From contig NZ_CAJKVK010000001.1 in assembly GCF_905203285.1 (NCBI RefSeq), positions 1 to 64,000 of the forward strand: a stretch of DNA of 64,000 nt, in the 5' to 3' direction. A program made the position numbers and the translations under genes. Below, in pieces: positions 8,748-18,904 of the stretch. Position 1 is the first letter of the stretch. Each line of letters starts with the position of its first letter. This stretch comes from an uncultured Succinatimonas sp. GTDB taxonomy: Bacteria > Pseudomonadota > Gammaproteobacteria > Enterobacterales > Succinivibrionaceae. The notes beneath the pieces are model-generated. The model was given only the letters and a program-made list of their open reading frames with translations. It did no database searches and had not been told where the DNA came from.

Positions 8748-10748
8748 CTAGCGTTTGTTTCTCTGATCTTCAGGATTTGGCAAAACAACTCCCGGAAGAC
8801 CTACGGTAGGAGCACCGACAATCGATCGGGTTTCTTTGTTGACGGCAAGAATTCTGACTTTTATTTCATCACTAAGACGCCAGGCCGGTTTCCCGCTTAC
8901 AAAAACAATGCCGTTTTGTCCGTCAAAATCGACATCGCTTTTTATATCGGCAATTAAAGAAGCCGGAATGAAAATCATCGCGCCGTTTTCTTTAAGCGAT
9001 ACGCGTAAGCCGCCGCGGACAACGTCAAAAATTTCTCCGGTAAATTCGGTCTTTTTGGCAATATCGCCCTCAAGATAATCAACATACAGCCAATCTTTGA
9101 CATCGCGCTCGGCCATACGGTTGATACGGCGCGCCTGATTCATAGTCTGAAGAGTTGCATCGTCAGGCAAAGTCGGATGCTCAGAGTGCAAAATCAGGGC
9201 CTTAAGCAAACGATGGTTGACCATATCGCCGTATTTACGGATAGGTGATGTCCAGGTGGCGTAATTATTTACCCCTAAAGCAAAATGCGGAGCAGGAGTA
9301 ATGCTTATTTGTGAATATTCCTGCAGTTTGCGGATCCTTGCATCAAGATATCCGGATTCCATTTCGTTTGCATAGCGGCGAATGGCACTAAATTCCTGCA
9401 TGTCATTAAGATTTTGGGCATCGGCACCTTTAAATCCTTCACTTTCAAGTAAAGATAAGATTTCATTGGTTGCGCTTAAATCAAAACCTTTATGACTGTT
9501 AAAGACGCCGGAGTTGAATTTTGCAGCCAGAATATCACCGGCTGCGATGTTGGCGCTAATCATGGCTTCTTCAACAATCTGGTTGGCAATGCGGCGGTAA
9601 TTTACTTCAATATGATCAAGAGCGCCGTCTTCCGTTAATACGAAATCGTAATCGGGACGGTTTTTAAATGATGCGGCGTGGGTTGAACGGTAGTTATCGC
9701 GCAATTTGGTAAATTCGACTAATTTGTTGAGAATGTCTTTGATTTCATCAGAAGGCGCAAAATTATCGCTTGATCCTTTTTCAAGGAAATCGGATACGTA
9801 GTTATAAACGAGTTTGCCGTGAGATTTGATTTTGGCTAGCTTAAATTCGGTATTAAGGGAATCGACGGTTCCGTCAGAAAAAATCGGAATTATTCCGACA
9901 AGAGCCTGGCGCTCTTCGTTTTCTTTTAATGAACAAAGATCATCTGACAGTTCGCGAGGCAGCATCGGAATATCGCGTCCGGGAAGATAAATTGAAAATG
10001 CACGCGATGCGGCAATTTTGTTTAAAGGCGAGTCTTCGCTTATATAAGCGGTCGGATCGGCAATTGCGACATAAAGCTTAAAAGAGTTGTCACTGTTTTT
10101 TTCTATATATAAAGCGTCATCCATATCTTTGGTCTTGGCGCTGTCGATAGTGACAAAAGGAATTGCCGTCAGATCTTCTCGCAGAAGATCAGCTTCGTTG
10201 TTGACAAATTCATGGAAAGACGGCGGTTCAAGCGGTAAATCAAGTCCGCGCAAAACTACTGTCCAAGGAACTTTAGGATCTTTTGCGTCAGTGATGCGTT
10301 CTATAAGTTCTGCTTTGAAATTGCCGTCTTTTAAAGCGTGCTTTACTAAGTTGCAGATAACCCAATCGCCGTTTTTTAATGCGATGCTCTGATCCTGACG
10401 CTTATCGACCGTAAAAATAGGTAAAGATACGTTAGGAAGATCGGGAATAACCTGAATTTTGTTTTTATTAAGTTTCACTCTGCCGACAAAACGGGATAAA
10501 ACCGGAGTAATTACTTTTTCAGGAACGGCCTGCTGTTTGCCCTTGTCGTCGCTTTCAATTACGGCGCTGATGCGATCGCCGTGCATGACGCTGCGCATGT
10601 TGTTGGGGGTTATGAAATAGGATTCTTTATCTGAGGCCTCAAGGAAGCCAAAACCGCGATCAGTTGATCTTACCGTGCCTTCTTTACGAATTTTTTCCTG
10701 ATTGAATTTTTGTTTTAACTGACGCAAAGCGGGATCGTCAAATAACAT
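8748..10748 (-). CDS. rnb: Exoribonuclease II
   Basis: Processive 3'-5' hydrolysis of unstructured RNA. The 666-residue protein aligns with E. coli RNase II from the first residues (PALRQLKQKF versus PLLAQLKQQL). It has the order CSD1, CSD2, RNB, S1. The RNB catalytic aspartates lie in TIDSAKTKDMDDALYIEK. The S1 domain is near the C terminus (GEIFDVVRGGLRVSLKENGAMIFIP). GGAG sits 5 bases before ATG 10748. A -10-like TATAAT is visible on the minus strand at 10810-10815. Confidence 0.95.
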   Translation of the reverse strand: MLFDDPALRQLKQKFNQEKIRKEGTVRSTDRGFGFLEASDKESYFITPNNMRSVMHGDRISAVIESDDKGKQQAVPEKVITPVLSRFVGRVKLNKNKIQVIPDLPNVSLPIFTVDKRQDQSIALKNGDWVICNLVKHALKDGNFKAELIERITDAKDPKVPWTVVLRGLDLPLEPPSFHEFVNNEADLLREDLTAIPFVTIDSAKTKDMDDALYIEKNSDNSFKLYVAIADPTAYISEDSPLNKIAASRAFSIYLPGRDIPMLPRELSDDLCSLKENEERQALVGIIPIFSDGTVDSLNTEFKLAKIKSHGKLVYNYVSDFLEKGSSDNFAPSDEIKDILNKLVEFTKLRDNYRSTHAASFKNRPDYDFVLTEDGALDHIEVNYRRIANQIVEEAMISANIAAGDILAAKFNSGVFNSHKGFDLSATNEILSLLESEGFKGADAQNLNDMQEFSAIRRYANEMESGYLDARIRKLQEYSQISITPAPHFALGVNNYATWTSPIRKYGDMVNHRLLKALILHSEHPTLPDDATLQTMNQARRINRMAERDVKDWLYVDYLEGDIAKKTEFTGEIFDVVRGGLRVSLKENGAMIFIPASLIADIKSDVDFDGQNGIVFVSGKPAWRLSDEIKVRILAVNKETRSIVGAPTVGLPGVVLPNPEDQRNKR

Positions 10749-10909
10749 AAAAGCTCCGAATATTTTATTTTTTTATTTAAATTTTCACATGATTCAAAAA
10801 AGCGCTTAGATTATACCTTAGGCTTTTACTCTTTTTCTCCGCTTCTAAGTTAAAATACACAACGATTTGTTTATATTCATTTTTCTTTTCCTAAAAAGAG
10901 CTTAGCTTT

Positions 10910-11848
10910 ATGTTTGATTTGTGGGTTAATGAAATTAGACCGAAAACCTTGCTGCTTGCTGCAAGTAATTGCGCGGTCGGGTCCTTTTTGGGTTTGTATT
11001 ACGGTGAGATTTCTGCTTATACGATTGTTTTGATGCTTTTGATTATCCTCACCGGAGTGCTGCTGCAGATTGTCTCCAATCTTGCAAATGATTACGGTGA
11101 TGCTTGCAAGGGTGCTGACGGAGCAGCCCGCATCGGACCGATTCGTGCCGTAATGTCTGGAGGTTTGGCGCTTACTCAGTTAAGAAAAGGCATCGGAGTT
11201 ACCATTCTTCTTGCTGTGGTTGTCGGTGCCATAGCGGTAGGAATGTCTTTTTTCAATAATATAAACGCTCTTGCATGGTTTCTTTTTTTAGGCGCCGTAT
11301 CTATTGTCGCGGCTCTTTTGTATACCGTAGGCATGGCTTACGGATATAAAGGTTTGGGCGATTTGTCGGTATTTATTTTCTTCGGCATCCTTGCCGTGGT
11401 CGGTCCGCAGATCATGCTAAGCAACGCCAGTGATTTGGGGGTTGCAGTATATCCTGATACGGTTTTGTTATGCATAAGCGTCGGTGCTTCATCAGTAATG
11501 GTTTTGCATGTTGCCAACATGCGTGATATTGATGAAGATGTGCTTAACGGAAAGAAGACGATTGCGGTGCGCTTGGGCCGTAGAATGGCAGGTTTTTATC
11601 ATGCCTTTTTGTTTATTTTAACTTTGGTTTTCTCTCTTGCCGCCTGCTGTTTGTCGCATCGCGTATGGGAATGCGTAATTTTGCTTGTAGGCCTCATTCC
11701 TTTGTTGTTATCGGCTTTTCGTGCGATAAATCATATTAAGGATCCGCTTCTTGTTGCTAAAGAGTTAAAGCATACGCTAATCGGTTGTTTTTGCCATAAC
11801 GTAGCTTGGATAATCGTAATTTGCGTTGATTTTGTCTTATATATTTAG
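10910..11848 (+). CDS. menA: 1,4-dihydroxy-2-naphthoate polyprenyltransferase
   Basis: Attaches the polyprenyl tail to DHNA in menaquinone synthesis, at the inner membrane. The 312-residue, multi-helix protein has both UbiA-family aspartate motifs: NLANDYGDACKGADGAAR (about residues 63-80) and NMRDIDEDVLNGKKTIAVRLGRR (about 203-225). It starts MFDLWVNEIRPKTL, close to the E. coli protein. A menaquinone gene fits an anaerobe respiring fumarate. It is monocistronic and convergent with trkH. Confidence 0.95.
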   Translation: MFDLWVNEIRPKTLLLAASNCAVGSFLGLYYGEISAYTIVLMLLIILTGVLLQIVSNLANDYGDACKGADGAARIGPIRAVMSGGLALTQLRKGIGVTILLAVVVGAIAVGMSFFNNINALAWFLFLGAVSIVAALLYTVGMAYGYKGLGDLSVFIFFGILAVVGPQIMLSNASDLGVAVYPDTVLLCISVGASSVMVLHVANMRDIDEDVLNGKKTIAVRLGRRMAGFYHAFLFILTLVFSLAACCLSHRVWECVILLVGLIPLLLSAFRAINHIKDPLLVAKELKHTLIGCFCHNVAWIIVICVDFVLYI

Positions 11849-11855
11849 TTAATTA

Positions 11856-11879
11856 AGGTGGCGCTTTTACGCGTCACCT
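11856..11879 (+). terminator. Hairpin between convergent menA and trkH
   Basis: Arms AGGTGGCGC (11856-11864) and GCGTCACCT (11871-11879) make a 9-bp stem with one G-T wobble and a 6-base loop. The T tail is weak on both strands. Its place between convergent genes suggests a shared terminator. Confidence 0.5.
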
Positions 11880-11905
11880 AAATGAAGAAAACAATCCTTT
11901 TTTAA

Positions 11906-13357
11906 TTACTTACGCCAGAAGAATCGGGTGAAGCATAACAGTACCGGAATAATTTCAAGACGTCCAAGCAGCATGTCGATAGAGAAAAGAAGATGCAAGG
12001 GACCAGATAAGGACGCAAAGTTTGCGGAGTTCGGCAGAACTACGTCACCCATGGTAGGACCGATGTTTGAAAGACAGGTAAGCGTAGCGGTAAAAGCATC
12101 GGTGATTGGAAGACCCATTAAGGTAGCAGCTAGCGTAGAACAAAAAGTAACTAGAATATATGCGACGAGAAAACTTACTACCGAAAACGAGGTCATGGAG
12201 TTGATTTCGGTTCCGTTAAATCTAGGATAAATCACGCCGTGCGGATGCAGGCTTCTTAGCATGTTGCATTTAAGCATGCGGTAGCATACTTGGATACGGA
12301 AAATTTTAATACCGCCTGAAGTAGATCCTGAGCATCCGCCTATCGCGAAAATGCTAAGGAAGATAACGCTTGCAAAAGGATTCCATTGGGAGAAATCTTC
12401 AAGAGTAAAGCCGGAACTTGAGATAATTGAAGTTACGTTAAAAAGACCGACGCGGATTGCTCTTTCGACATCGTATCCGTTATAGAAAATCAAAGATAAG
12501 ATTACCGCCGCGGAGAAAATCAGAATAATAAGAAACAGGCCTTTCACCTGTTCATCTTTAAAAAATACCGATCGGCTTTCGGTAAAAGAAGCAAGGATTA
12601 TAAGGAAGGGACAGGAACAGATGAACATGAAGAAAATGGCGCTGTAATGAACACCTGCAGGAAGTCCGTTCATTGATGCGTCAATCGGCATCATTCCGCC
12701 GGTTGCCACTGTACACATGGCGGCATTAATTGCCAGGAATATATCAAGACCGAAGAAGATATAGCATCCGGTGCACAATACGAGCAGCACGATGTAGAAC
12801 ATCAATAAAGCAAACGCCATGGTTTTGATGTGCGGTGTAAGTTTTGTCCTTCCGTCAATCGATTCGGTTTTAAACAGATTCATACCGCCTAAAGCCAAGG
12901 TCGGGAGCACGGCAATACCGATAACGACGAATCCGATGCCGCCTAAATATTGCAGGATTGAACGCCACAACAATATGGAAGGCGGGCGAGTGTCAAGGTT
13001 ATTTATAACGGTAGCGCCGGTAGTTGATAAAGATGAAACCGATTCAAAAAGAGCAGCTAAAAAATCAATGTCGTCAAGCTGAATGAAAAAAGGGAATGAT
13101 GCAATAAACGCTAAGATGCTCCATAAGAGAAAAGTAAACAAAAACAACTCTCTTAGCGCAATGAAGTTAGGTGAATTTTTACCGATGATTCTAAGGATGT
13201 TTCCGATTGCAACAGCTAAAACGGTAACGGAAACGAAGCTGAAAGCTCCCGGCGTCCCTGAAATTAACGCATATATGGCAGGAATAAGAGCAATTACCCC
13301 AAAGCCTGTAATGGCGGGGCTTAACATTTTAGCGATAATGCGGATATTTACTACCAT
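11906..13357 (-). CDS. trkH: Trk potassium transporter, membrane subunit TrkH
   Basis: The K+-translocating subunit in the inner membrane, gated by TrkA. The protein is 483 residues with the four pore-loop repeats visible: SVSSLSTTGATVI, MCTVATGGMMPI, TSIISSSGFTLED and CLSNIGPTMGDV. The Gly-rich GGCSGSTSGGIKIFR segment is typical of the family. Its ATG overlaps the end of trkA by seven bases, so regulator and channel are translated together. Confidence 0.95.
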   Translation of the reverse strand: MVVNIRIIAKMLSPAITGFGVIALIPAIYALISGTPGAFSFVSVTVLAVAIGNILRIIGKNSPNFIALRELFLFTFLLWSILAFIASFPFFIQLDDIDFLAALFESVSSLSTTGATVINNLDTRPPSILLWRSILQYLGGIGFVVIGIAVLPTLALGGMNLFKTESIDGRTKLTPHIKTMAFALLMFYIVLLVLCTGCYIFFGLDIFLAINAAMCTVATGGMMPIDASMNGLPAGVHYSAIFFMFICSCPFLIILASFTESRSVFFKDEQVKGLFLIILIFSAAVILSLIFYNGYDVERAIRVGLFNVTSIISSSGFTLEDFSQWNPFASVIFLSIFAIGGCSGSTSGGIKIFRIQVCYRMLKCNMLRSLHPHGVIYPRFNGTEINSMTSFSVVSFLVAYILVTFCSTLAATLMGLPITDAFTATLTCLSNIGPTMGDVVLPNSANFASLSGPLHLLFSIDMLLGRLEIIPVLLCFTRFFWRK

Positions 13358-14736
13358 GACGGGATCCAGAATGAACGAGGTCTGAACAGCTTGGTTAAAT
13401 GGCGCAGCTGTTTATGATCGGTAAGGAAGGCGATAAGATGATCGCCGTCCTCAAAACGCAGATCCTTATCAATTTTTAATACTTTATTGCCGCGAGTGAT
13501 AAGACCTAAGGTTACTCCTTTGGGCAAATTGATGTCGTCTACTTTTTTACCGATGACTCTTGAGCTTAAGCGTGAACCGCGGATTGCCAGCTCCACGCCT
13601 TCTGCCATACCGTGGCGGAACAGGTAAGTTTTTTCCAAACCGTCTTGGCGGATATTGGATAAAAGTTCGGAAATCGTCGCGTCTTTAGGTGACACGATGG
13701 TATCGATTTCGCGGGATGAAGCCAAAGTTAAATAGCTTTCATTGCGGATGATAGTGAAAGTTTTGGCGTGATTCGTGCGCTTTATCATAAATGATGAAAT
13801 GATGTTGGTTTCATCATCATTCGTGGCGGCAATGAAATAATCGGAATCGTAAATATGCTCTTCTAAAATGAAGTTGATGTCACTTGGATTGGAGCAGAAA
13901 ATTTCAACTTCAGTATCCTGTAAGCTGTCGGCTACGCGTTTGGCTCTTTGCGGATCCGATTCGATGAGTTTTACCCTAAAACGACGGGAAAGACGGCGGG
14001 CCAGCTCGTCTGAAATATGCGATCCGCCTGCGATGGTTATGGTTTTTACGCATTGATCGATAGGAAGAATGCCGCCAAGCACGCTTAGCGATCGGGCTTT
14101 TTCACAGCAAAAATAAATTTCGTCGCCTTCGCTTAATTCGGCGTTAAGAAAATCTCTTACCGGTCTTTCATTGCGGTAAAGCGCCAGAACGCTGACTTTT
14201 GCCCCGAAATCTTCAAGCTTTGATACTTTTTGTCCAAGAAGCTTTCCGCCTCTTGAACATTTGGCAGCGGCGATGACAAGACGCCCTGAGCAGTAATTTG
14301 AAACCGATAAGGCACCGGGCAGATCGATTAGATCCATGATGAAGTCGGCGATAAGATGCTCAGGAGCAATAATATGATCGATAGGAATTGCGTGCGGACC
14401 GAAGATTTCGTCTGCTTCAGTAAGGTAATCTGGCGTCCTGATGCGGGCGATTTTACGCGGAATTTGGAACAAGGAGGCAGCGATAGAACAGGCTGCCATA
14501 TTGATTTCATCAATATTGGAGGTAGCAACCAGAAGTTCAGTGTTTTCTGCGCCGGCGCTGCGCAGCACGGAAGGACGCGAGGGCATGCCCTGAACTACTC
14601 TTAAGTCAAGGCGGTTGCCGATTTGCGCCAATTCTTCTGACGGCGTATCGATTAAAGTTACCGCATGTCCGCTTCCGACCAGATATTCGGCAAGACCGAT
14701 ACCCGCAGTTGTGGCTCCGATAATGATGATTCTCAT
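13351..14736 (-). CDS. trkA: Trk potassium transporter, peripheral NAD-binding subunit TrkA
   Basis: Cytoplasmic gating subunit of the Trk K+ channel, 461 residues with two RCK (TrkA-N plus TrkA-C) halves. The first Rossmann strand reads MRIIIIGATTAGIGLAEYL. The usual GAGQVG has become GATTAG, so the first dinucleotide loop is altered; the second half begins TITIAGGSHISDELARRL. Its ATG overlaps the rsmB stop (ATGA). The rsmB-trkA junction is conserved in Gammaproteobacteria. Confidence 0.93.
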   Translation of the reverse strand: MRIIIIGATTAGIGLAEYLVGSGHAVTLIDTPSEELAQIGNRLDLRVVQGMPSRPSVLRSAGAENTELLVATSNIDEINMAACSIAASLFQIPRKIARIRTPDYLTEADEIFGPHAIPIDHIIAPEHLIADFIMDLIDLPGALSVSNYCSGRLVIAAAKCSRGGKLLGQKVSKLEDFGAKVSVLALYRNERPVRDFLNAELSEGDEIYFCCEKARSLSVLGGILPIDQCVKTITIAGGSHISDELARRLSRRFRVKLIESDPQRAKRVADSLQDTEVEIFCSNPSDINFILEEHIYDSDYFIAATNDDETNIISSFMIKRTNHAKTFTIIRNESYLTLASSREIDTIVSPKDATISELLSNIRQDGLEKTYLFRHGMAEGVELAIRGSRLSSRVIGKKVDDINLPKGVTLGLITRGNKVLKIDKDLRFEDGDHLIAFLTDHKQLRHLTKLFRPRSFWIPSW

Positions 14737-16064
14737 GTGTTTTTAATCATCCTTGCATAGAAAAATCCGTCAGCGTCGTCATCCCCCGGCAAATGCTGGA
14801 AGGTTCCGCCTTCGTGACCGAAAATGTTAAACGGCAGCAATTGCGCATCAGGGTGGCGCGATAAGAAAGCTTCAATTTGTTCGGAGTTTTCCTCAGGTAA
14901 AATCGAACAAGTGGTATAAACCAAAATACCGCCCTTTTTAAGTTTGGAAAAAGCACTGTCTAAAATTTTAGCTTGAATCGCGGTTAAATTAGCGATATCT
15001 CCTTCACGTCTTAACCATTTTATATCAGGATGACGTCTTATAACTCCGGTTCCGGAGCAGGGAGCATCAACTAAAATGCGGTCAAATTCACCGTCAAACG
15101 CGGAGAGATCTTGAGCGTCAAGTACTTTAAAATCAGCATCGCGCTGCAGGCGGGAAAGATTTTCTTTAGCGCTTGCAAGACGTTTTTCATCGCAATCAAG
15201 AGCGGTTAATTTTACTGAAGGTTCCAGATCGAGAATATGCGCACTTTTTCCGCCGGGAGCCGAGCAGGTATCAAGTACCTTAATCTGCGGCTTTAAATCA
15301 AGAAGCGGCGCTGCAAGCTGGGCGGCTAAATCCTGTACGCTCACCCTGCCGCGCTTGAATAACGGCAGTTTTTCCGCAATTACCGGCTCTTCAAGCTGTA
15401 AAGCGCTGCTGCATAACGGCGTTCTTATGGCAAAAATATCGCAGTTTTCAAGTAAGACCAAATAATCATCGGTACCGATTTTCGAGTTCTCGACACGCAG
15501 CCACATCGGGGCATGCTCGTTTGAAGCTTTAAGAATAGCTTTGGTTTTGTCGCCGTAAGCGTTTTTAATTTTAGAGTAAAGCCAATTCGGGAAAGAAAAC
15601 TCTACCGCTTCTTCGGTGCTGTGCTGTAAATGAGCACCTTCACGTAAAAAGCGTCTTAATACCGCATTGACCATGCCGGTAAAAGACTGGCACTTGCACA
15701 ATGCGCAGGCGCCTACCGTTGATGCTACAACGGCATGCGGAGGAGTTCGCATGAAGACTATCTGATAAATGGCACTTAAAAGTAAAGTATTCACTTCGCG
15801 GTATTTGGAACTTAACTTGTGATCTAAAAGCGGATGCAGGCTTAGATTCAAAAGTCTTCTGTGTCTTAAGGTGCCGTGTACTATTTCACTTACTAATGCG
15901 CGATCGCGTAAATCAAGCTCGGCGGTAAAACGCGGCATCAAATCGCTAAGCGATTGTCCTGTTTCCACTCCCGCAAGAATTTTGGCGGCAGCGGCCCGGC
16001 TTTGCGAACCTTGACCTATGACGGCTTTTTTACCGTTATTGCGCGGTTTATAAAATTTACTCAA
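14733..16064 (-). CDS. rsmB: 16S rRNA (cytosine-967-C5)-methyltransferase
   Basis: SAM-dependent m5C methylation of 16S rRNA position 967. An N-terminal NusB-like RNA-binding domain (AAKILAGVETGQSLSD onward) is followed by the methyltransferase domain. That domain has the SAM loop LDTCSAPGGKSAHIL, the PCSGTG motif and the catalytic cysteine in YTTCSILPEENSEQ. The start is a TTG at 16064 inside the end of fmt (8-base overlap), with AGGTAAG as ribosome-binding site. It is 443 residues, near the usual 430. Confidence 0.93.
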   Translation of the reverse strand: MSKFYKPRNNGKKAVIGQGSQSRAAAAKILAGVETGQSLSDLMPRFTAELDLRDRALVSEIVHGTLRHRRLLNLSLHPLLDHKLSSKYREVNTLLLSAIYQIVFMRTPPHAVVASTVGACALCKCQSFTGMVNAVLRRFLREGAHLQHSTEEAVEFSFPNWLYSKIKNAYGDKTKAILKASNEHAPMWLRVENSKIGTDDYLVLLENCDIFAIRTPLCSSALQLEEPVIAEKLPLFKRGRVSVQDLAAQLAAPLLDLKPQIKVLDTCSAPGGKSAHILDLEPSVKLTALDCDEKRLASAKENLSRLQRDADFKVLDAQDLSAFDGEFDRILVDAPCSGTGVIRRHPDIKWLRREGDIANLTAIQAKILDSAFSKLKKGGILVYTTCSILPEENSEQIEAFLSRHPDAQLLPFNIFGHEGGTFQHLPGDDDADGFFYARMIKNT

Positions 16065-16995
16065 ATTTCTTACCTACTGAAAAAATATCGCTTCTTGAAC
16101 GGGCGAAATCGGCGGCATTGACGCGTCCTTTTCCCGGTGCCTGTATGATTTCAAGGCAAATTGCGCCCTCACTGCAGGCAACTGAAATCCCGTTTTTGTC
16201 AACTGCGATTACGGTACCGGGCTCTTTTCCTTGGTTATCGTTTAAAACTTTAGCCTTGAAAATTTTAAACACGATATTGTTTATTGATGCGTTGGCAATC
16301 GGCCACGGATTAAGCCCGCGGATTTTAAGGTCGCAGTTTTTTGCACTGTCGCTAAAATTAAGTCTCGCTTCTTCTTTAGTGATTTTTTTAGCATAAGTCA
16401 CTAAAGCGGGATCCTGCGCACAAGGTGTTATTTTCTCTGAGAGAATAGCAGGAAGATTTTCTACTAAGGTTTTAGCCCCTAAAGAAGCCAGTTTGTCAAA
16501 AAGCGATCCTGATGTGTCATTTTCGCTGATGGGCATTTTTGCTTTTACAAGCATGTCGCCGGCGTCAAGCTCTTTGACGATTTTCATGATGGTAACGCCG
16601 GTAACGGAGTTGCCGTCTAAAAGAGCTCTTTGAATCGGGGCGGCGCCGCGATATGCAGGAAGGAGCGATCCGTGAACATTAATGCAGCCAAGTCGCGGTC
16701 CGTGAACAACGCTTTCAGGAAGAATAACTCCGTAAGCGACTACTATTGCAAGATCGGCGTTAAAACTTAAAAACTTTTCTACGTCTTCGTTATTTTTAAA
16801 GTTTTCAGGCGTTAAAACTTCAATATTGTGTAAAAGAGCCAACTCTTTTACTGGGCTTGGCGTAAGCTTGTGTCCGCGGCCTGCCGGACGATCAGGCTGA
16901 GTGTAAACTGCGCAGGGAATTATTTCCGCGTCGATTAACGCTTTTAGGTGAACTGCGGCAAAATCAGGAGTCCCGGCAAAAATAATCTTACTCAT
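16057..16995 (-). CDS. fmt: Methionyl-tRNA formyltransferase
   Basis: Formylates initiator Met-tRNA. The 312-residue protein has the hydrolase/formyltransferase motif INVHGSLLPAYRGAAPIQRA (about 105-124) containing the catalytic Asn and His, and the FAGTPDFAAVHL start. It overlaps def upstream by eight bases and rsmB downstream by eight, giving a tightly packed def-fmt-rsmB-trkA-trkH operon. Confidence 0.97.
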   Translation of the reverse strand: MSKIIFAGTPDFAAVHLKALIDAEIIPCAVYTQPDRPAGRGHKLTPSPVKELALLHNIEVLTPENFKNNEDVEKFLSFNADLAIVVAYGVILPESVVHGPRLGCINVHGSLLPAYRGAAPIQRALLDGNSVTGVTIMKIVKELDAGDMLVKAKMPISENDTSGSLFDKLASLGAKTLVENLPAILSEKITPCAQDPALVTYAKKITKEEARLNFSDSAKNCDLKIRGLNPWPIANASINNIVFKIFKAKVLNDNQGKEPGTVIAVDKNGISVACSEGAICLEIIQAPGKGRVNAADFARSRSDIFSVGKKFE

Positions 16996-17515
16996 GAGCG
17001 CGCGAAAGCTCCTTTTTAAGCTTGCGGTATTTGGTTAAAAGACGATCTCTTTTTAATCTTGACAGGTAATCAATGAAAAGTTTTCCGTCCAGATGATCAA
17101 GCTCGTGCTGCATGCAGATGGCAAGAAGTCCGTCTGCTTCATAGACTTGTTTTTGTCCGTTTAAATCCTGGCATTCTAAAGTGATCTTTTCAAAACGCTT
17201 TACTTCGGCACGGTATTCAGGAACGGACAGACAGCCTTCCTCTGAGGCAACTTCACCTTCCTTGGCGGTGATTTTAGGATTAATCAGCACGAGTTTGTTT
17301 TTTCCCTGTTTCCCGTCCTCTTCAGGAATATCAATAACGACGATACGCTTTTCAATACCGATTTGCGGAGCTGCAAGGCCAATGCCTTCATCGTCATACA
17401 TGGTTTCAAACATATCGTCGGTAAGTTCTTTTAATGTGTCGTCAAACTCGGTTACCGGAGCACAAATTTGTCTTAATCTTTCATCGGGAAAAGTGACGAT
17501 TTCACGGATAGCCAT
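16988..17515 (-). CDS. def: Peptide deformylase
   Basis: Removes the N-formyl group from nascent proteins; metal-dependent (Fe2+ or Zn2+). The 175-residue protein has all three motifs: GIGLAAPQ (44-51), EGCLS (93-97, metal Cys) and HELDH (137-141, two metal His plus catalytic Glu). It is the first gene of the leftward operon. GGAG lies upstream of ATG 17515. The gap to the divergent yrdD-like gene (17516-17735) should hold promoters for both directions. Confidence 0.97.
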   Translation of the reverse strand: MAIREIVTFPDERLRQICAPVTEFDDTLKELTDDMFETMYDDEGIGLAAPQIGIEKRIVVIDIPEEDGKQGKNKLVLINPKITAKEGEVASEEGCLSVPEYRAEVKRFEKITLECQDLNGQKQVYEADGLLAICMQHELDHLDGKLFIDYLSRLKRDRLLTKYRKLKKELSRAHE

Positions 17516-17735
17516 TTCTTCTCCTTAAAGCGGCATCTTTAAAAATTTCGCTAAATAACATTTAAAGCACACATACGTAAGTTGAATTTTACCACGTAGC
17601 GGATTTTTCCGCATTTTTGGGCTGTTTCACATGAAAAAGCGGGTTTAAAAAATATATAACCAAAAGATAGTGTTGAAAATTAGGCGTTTTTTTGTTTTTT
17701 AGTTACAATTGCACCTCTTTTTTTGAGGGCACAAA

Positions 17736-18329
17736 ATGCAAACTAAACAAAAAGAACTGGAAGATCAATGTAAAGCCGATGACGGATTGGATGTAGGCGA
17801 TCCTTGTCCTAAATGCGGTTCTCCTTTGGTTTTGCGCCAATCTTCTCACGGTGAGTTTTTAGGCTGTTCGGATTTCCCTGCCTGTAAGTTCGTACAATAT
17901 TCAAGGTTTAAGCATGCGGTAATGACCTTGCTGCGTCTTGACGCTCCGTGCCCTAAATGCGGAGCTCCTTTAGAAGTTAAAAAAGGCCGTTACGGTATGT
18001 ACATCGGCTGTTCTGATTACGAAAACTGTAATTTTATTTATTCGGAAACGGAAAAAACGCTTATTGCTTGCCCTGTGTGCAAAAAGGGTAAATTGATTGA
18101 AAGAAGCAATAGAACGGGGAAAAGATTTTTCGGCTGTTCAAATTATCCTGAATGCGGTTTTTCCGTACCGGGAGAGCCGGTAGAAAGTACTTGCGCACAT
18201 TGCGGATTCCCGCTTAAGTTTAAGAAAAGGATTAAAGACGGAAGAATTGTCTTAAAGTGCGGCAATCCTGTTTGCTCTTCACGCAGATCTCGAAAATATG
18301 AGTTTTTTGCTGAAGAAAAAGTAAGTTAA
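17736..18329 (+). CDS. yrdD: Topoisomerase C4-type zinc-ribbon protein (YrdD-like)
   Basis: The 197-residue protein is made of four C4 zinc ribbons of the kind found at the C terminus of topoisomerase I: CPKCGSPL..GCSDFPAC, CPKCGAPL..GCSDYENC, CPVCKKGK..GCSNYPEC and CAHCGFPL..KCGNPVC. There is no topoisomerase catalytic domain. Its position before tsaC-aroE and divergent from def matches E. coli yrdD. The function is not established; nucleic-acid binding is likely. Confidence 0.85.
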   Translation: MQTKQKELEDQCKADDGLDVGDPCPKCGSPLVLRQSSHGEFLGCSDFPACKFVQYSRFKHAVMTLLRLDAPCPKCGAPLEVKKGRYGMYIGCSDYENCNFIYSETEKTLIACPVCKKGKLIERSNRTGKRFFGCSNYPECGFSVPGEPVESTCAHCGFPLKFKKRIKDGRIVLKCGNPVCSSRRSRKYEFFAEEKVS

Positions 18330-18403
18330 AGTCCATTTGCTTGGTCTTAAAATGCTAAAATTAATCTTTGTTTTTATTTTTAGCGCGATTTATGGAGTTA
18401 ACG

Positions 18404-18904
18404 ATGTCAAAACATTTCGTGGCTATTTTGATGGGTTCTGATTCTGATTTGCCTTTAGTCCAGAATACTATCGATATTTTAAAGAGTTTTAACATTAAAG
18501 TAGAAGTTCGCGTGGCTTCAGCTCATCGTACTCCTGATGTGGTTTCCTCTTTCGTTCAGGACAGTGAAAAACGCGGATGCGGCGTTTATATTTGTGCCGC
18601 AGGTCTTGCCGCTCATTTAGCCGGTGCCGTTGCCGCCCGCACTACTCGTCCTGTTATCGGTATTCCGGTTGACGGCGGTCCTTTAAAGGGTGTTGACGCT
18701 TTATATTCAACCGTAATGATGCCTGGCGGAATTCCTGTTGCCACCGTTGCCGTAGGTAAAGCCGGTGCTAAGAATGCCGCATATCTTGCAGCTCAGATTT
18801 TAGCTTTGACCGATCCTGATCTTGATGCTTTGGTTAAAGCCGATCGTGAAAAGGCAGCTAAAGAAGTCATGGCTAAAGACGCTGCATTGCAGGAAAAACT
18901 TTAA
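18404..18904 (+). CDS. purE: N5-carboxyaminoimidazole ribonucleotide mutase
   Basis: Converts N5-CAIR to CAIR in purine synthesis (class I PurE). I start at ATG 18404 because GGAG lies 6 bases upstream and the family begins at [16 protein letters not shown]; an upstream in-frame ATG at 18368 lacks support. The 166-residue protein has the GSDSD loop, ASAHRTPD and [17 protein letters not shown]. No purK follows. The gene is inserted between yrdD and tsaC, which are adjacent in E. coli. Confidence 0.95.
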   Translation: MSKHFVAILMGSDSDLPLVQNTIDILKSFNIKVEVRVASAHRTPDVVSSFVQDSEKRGCGVYICAAGLAAHLAGAVAARTTRPVIGIPVDGGPLKGVDALYSTVMMPGGIPVATVAVGKAGAKNAAYLAAQILALTDPDLDALVKADREKAAKEVMAKDAALQEKL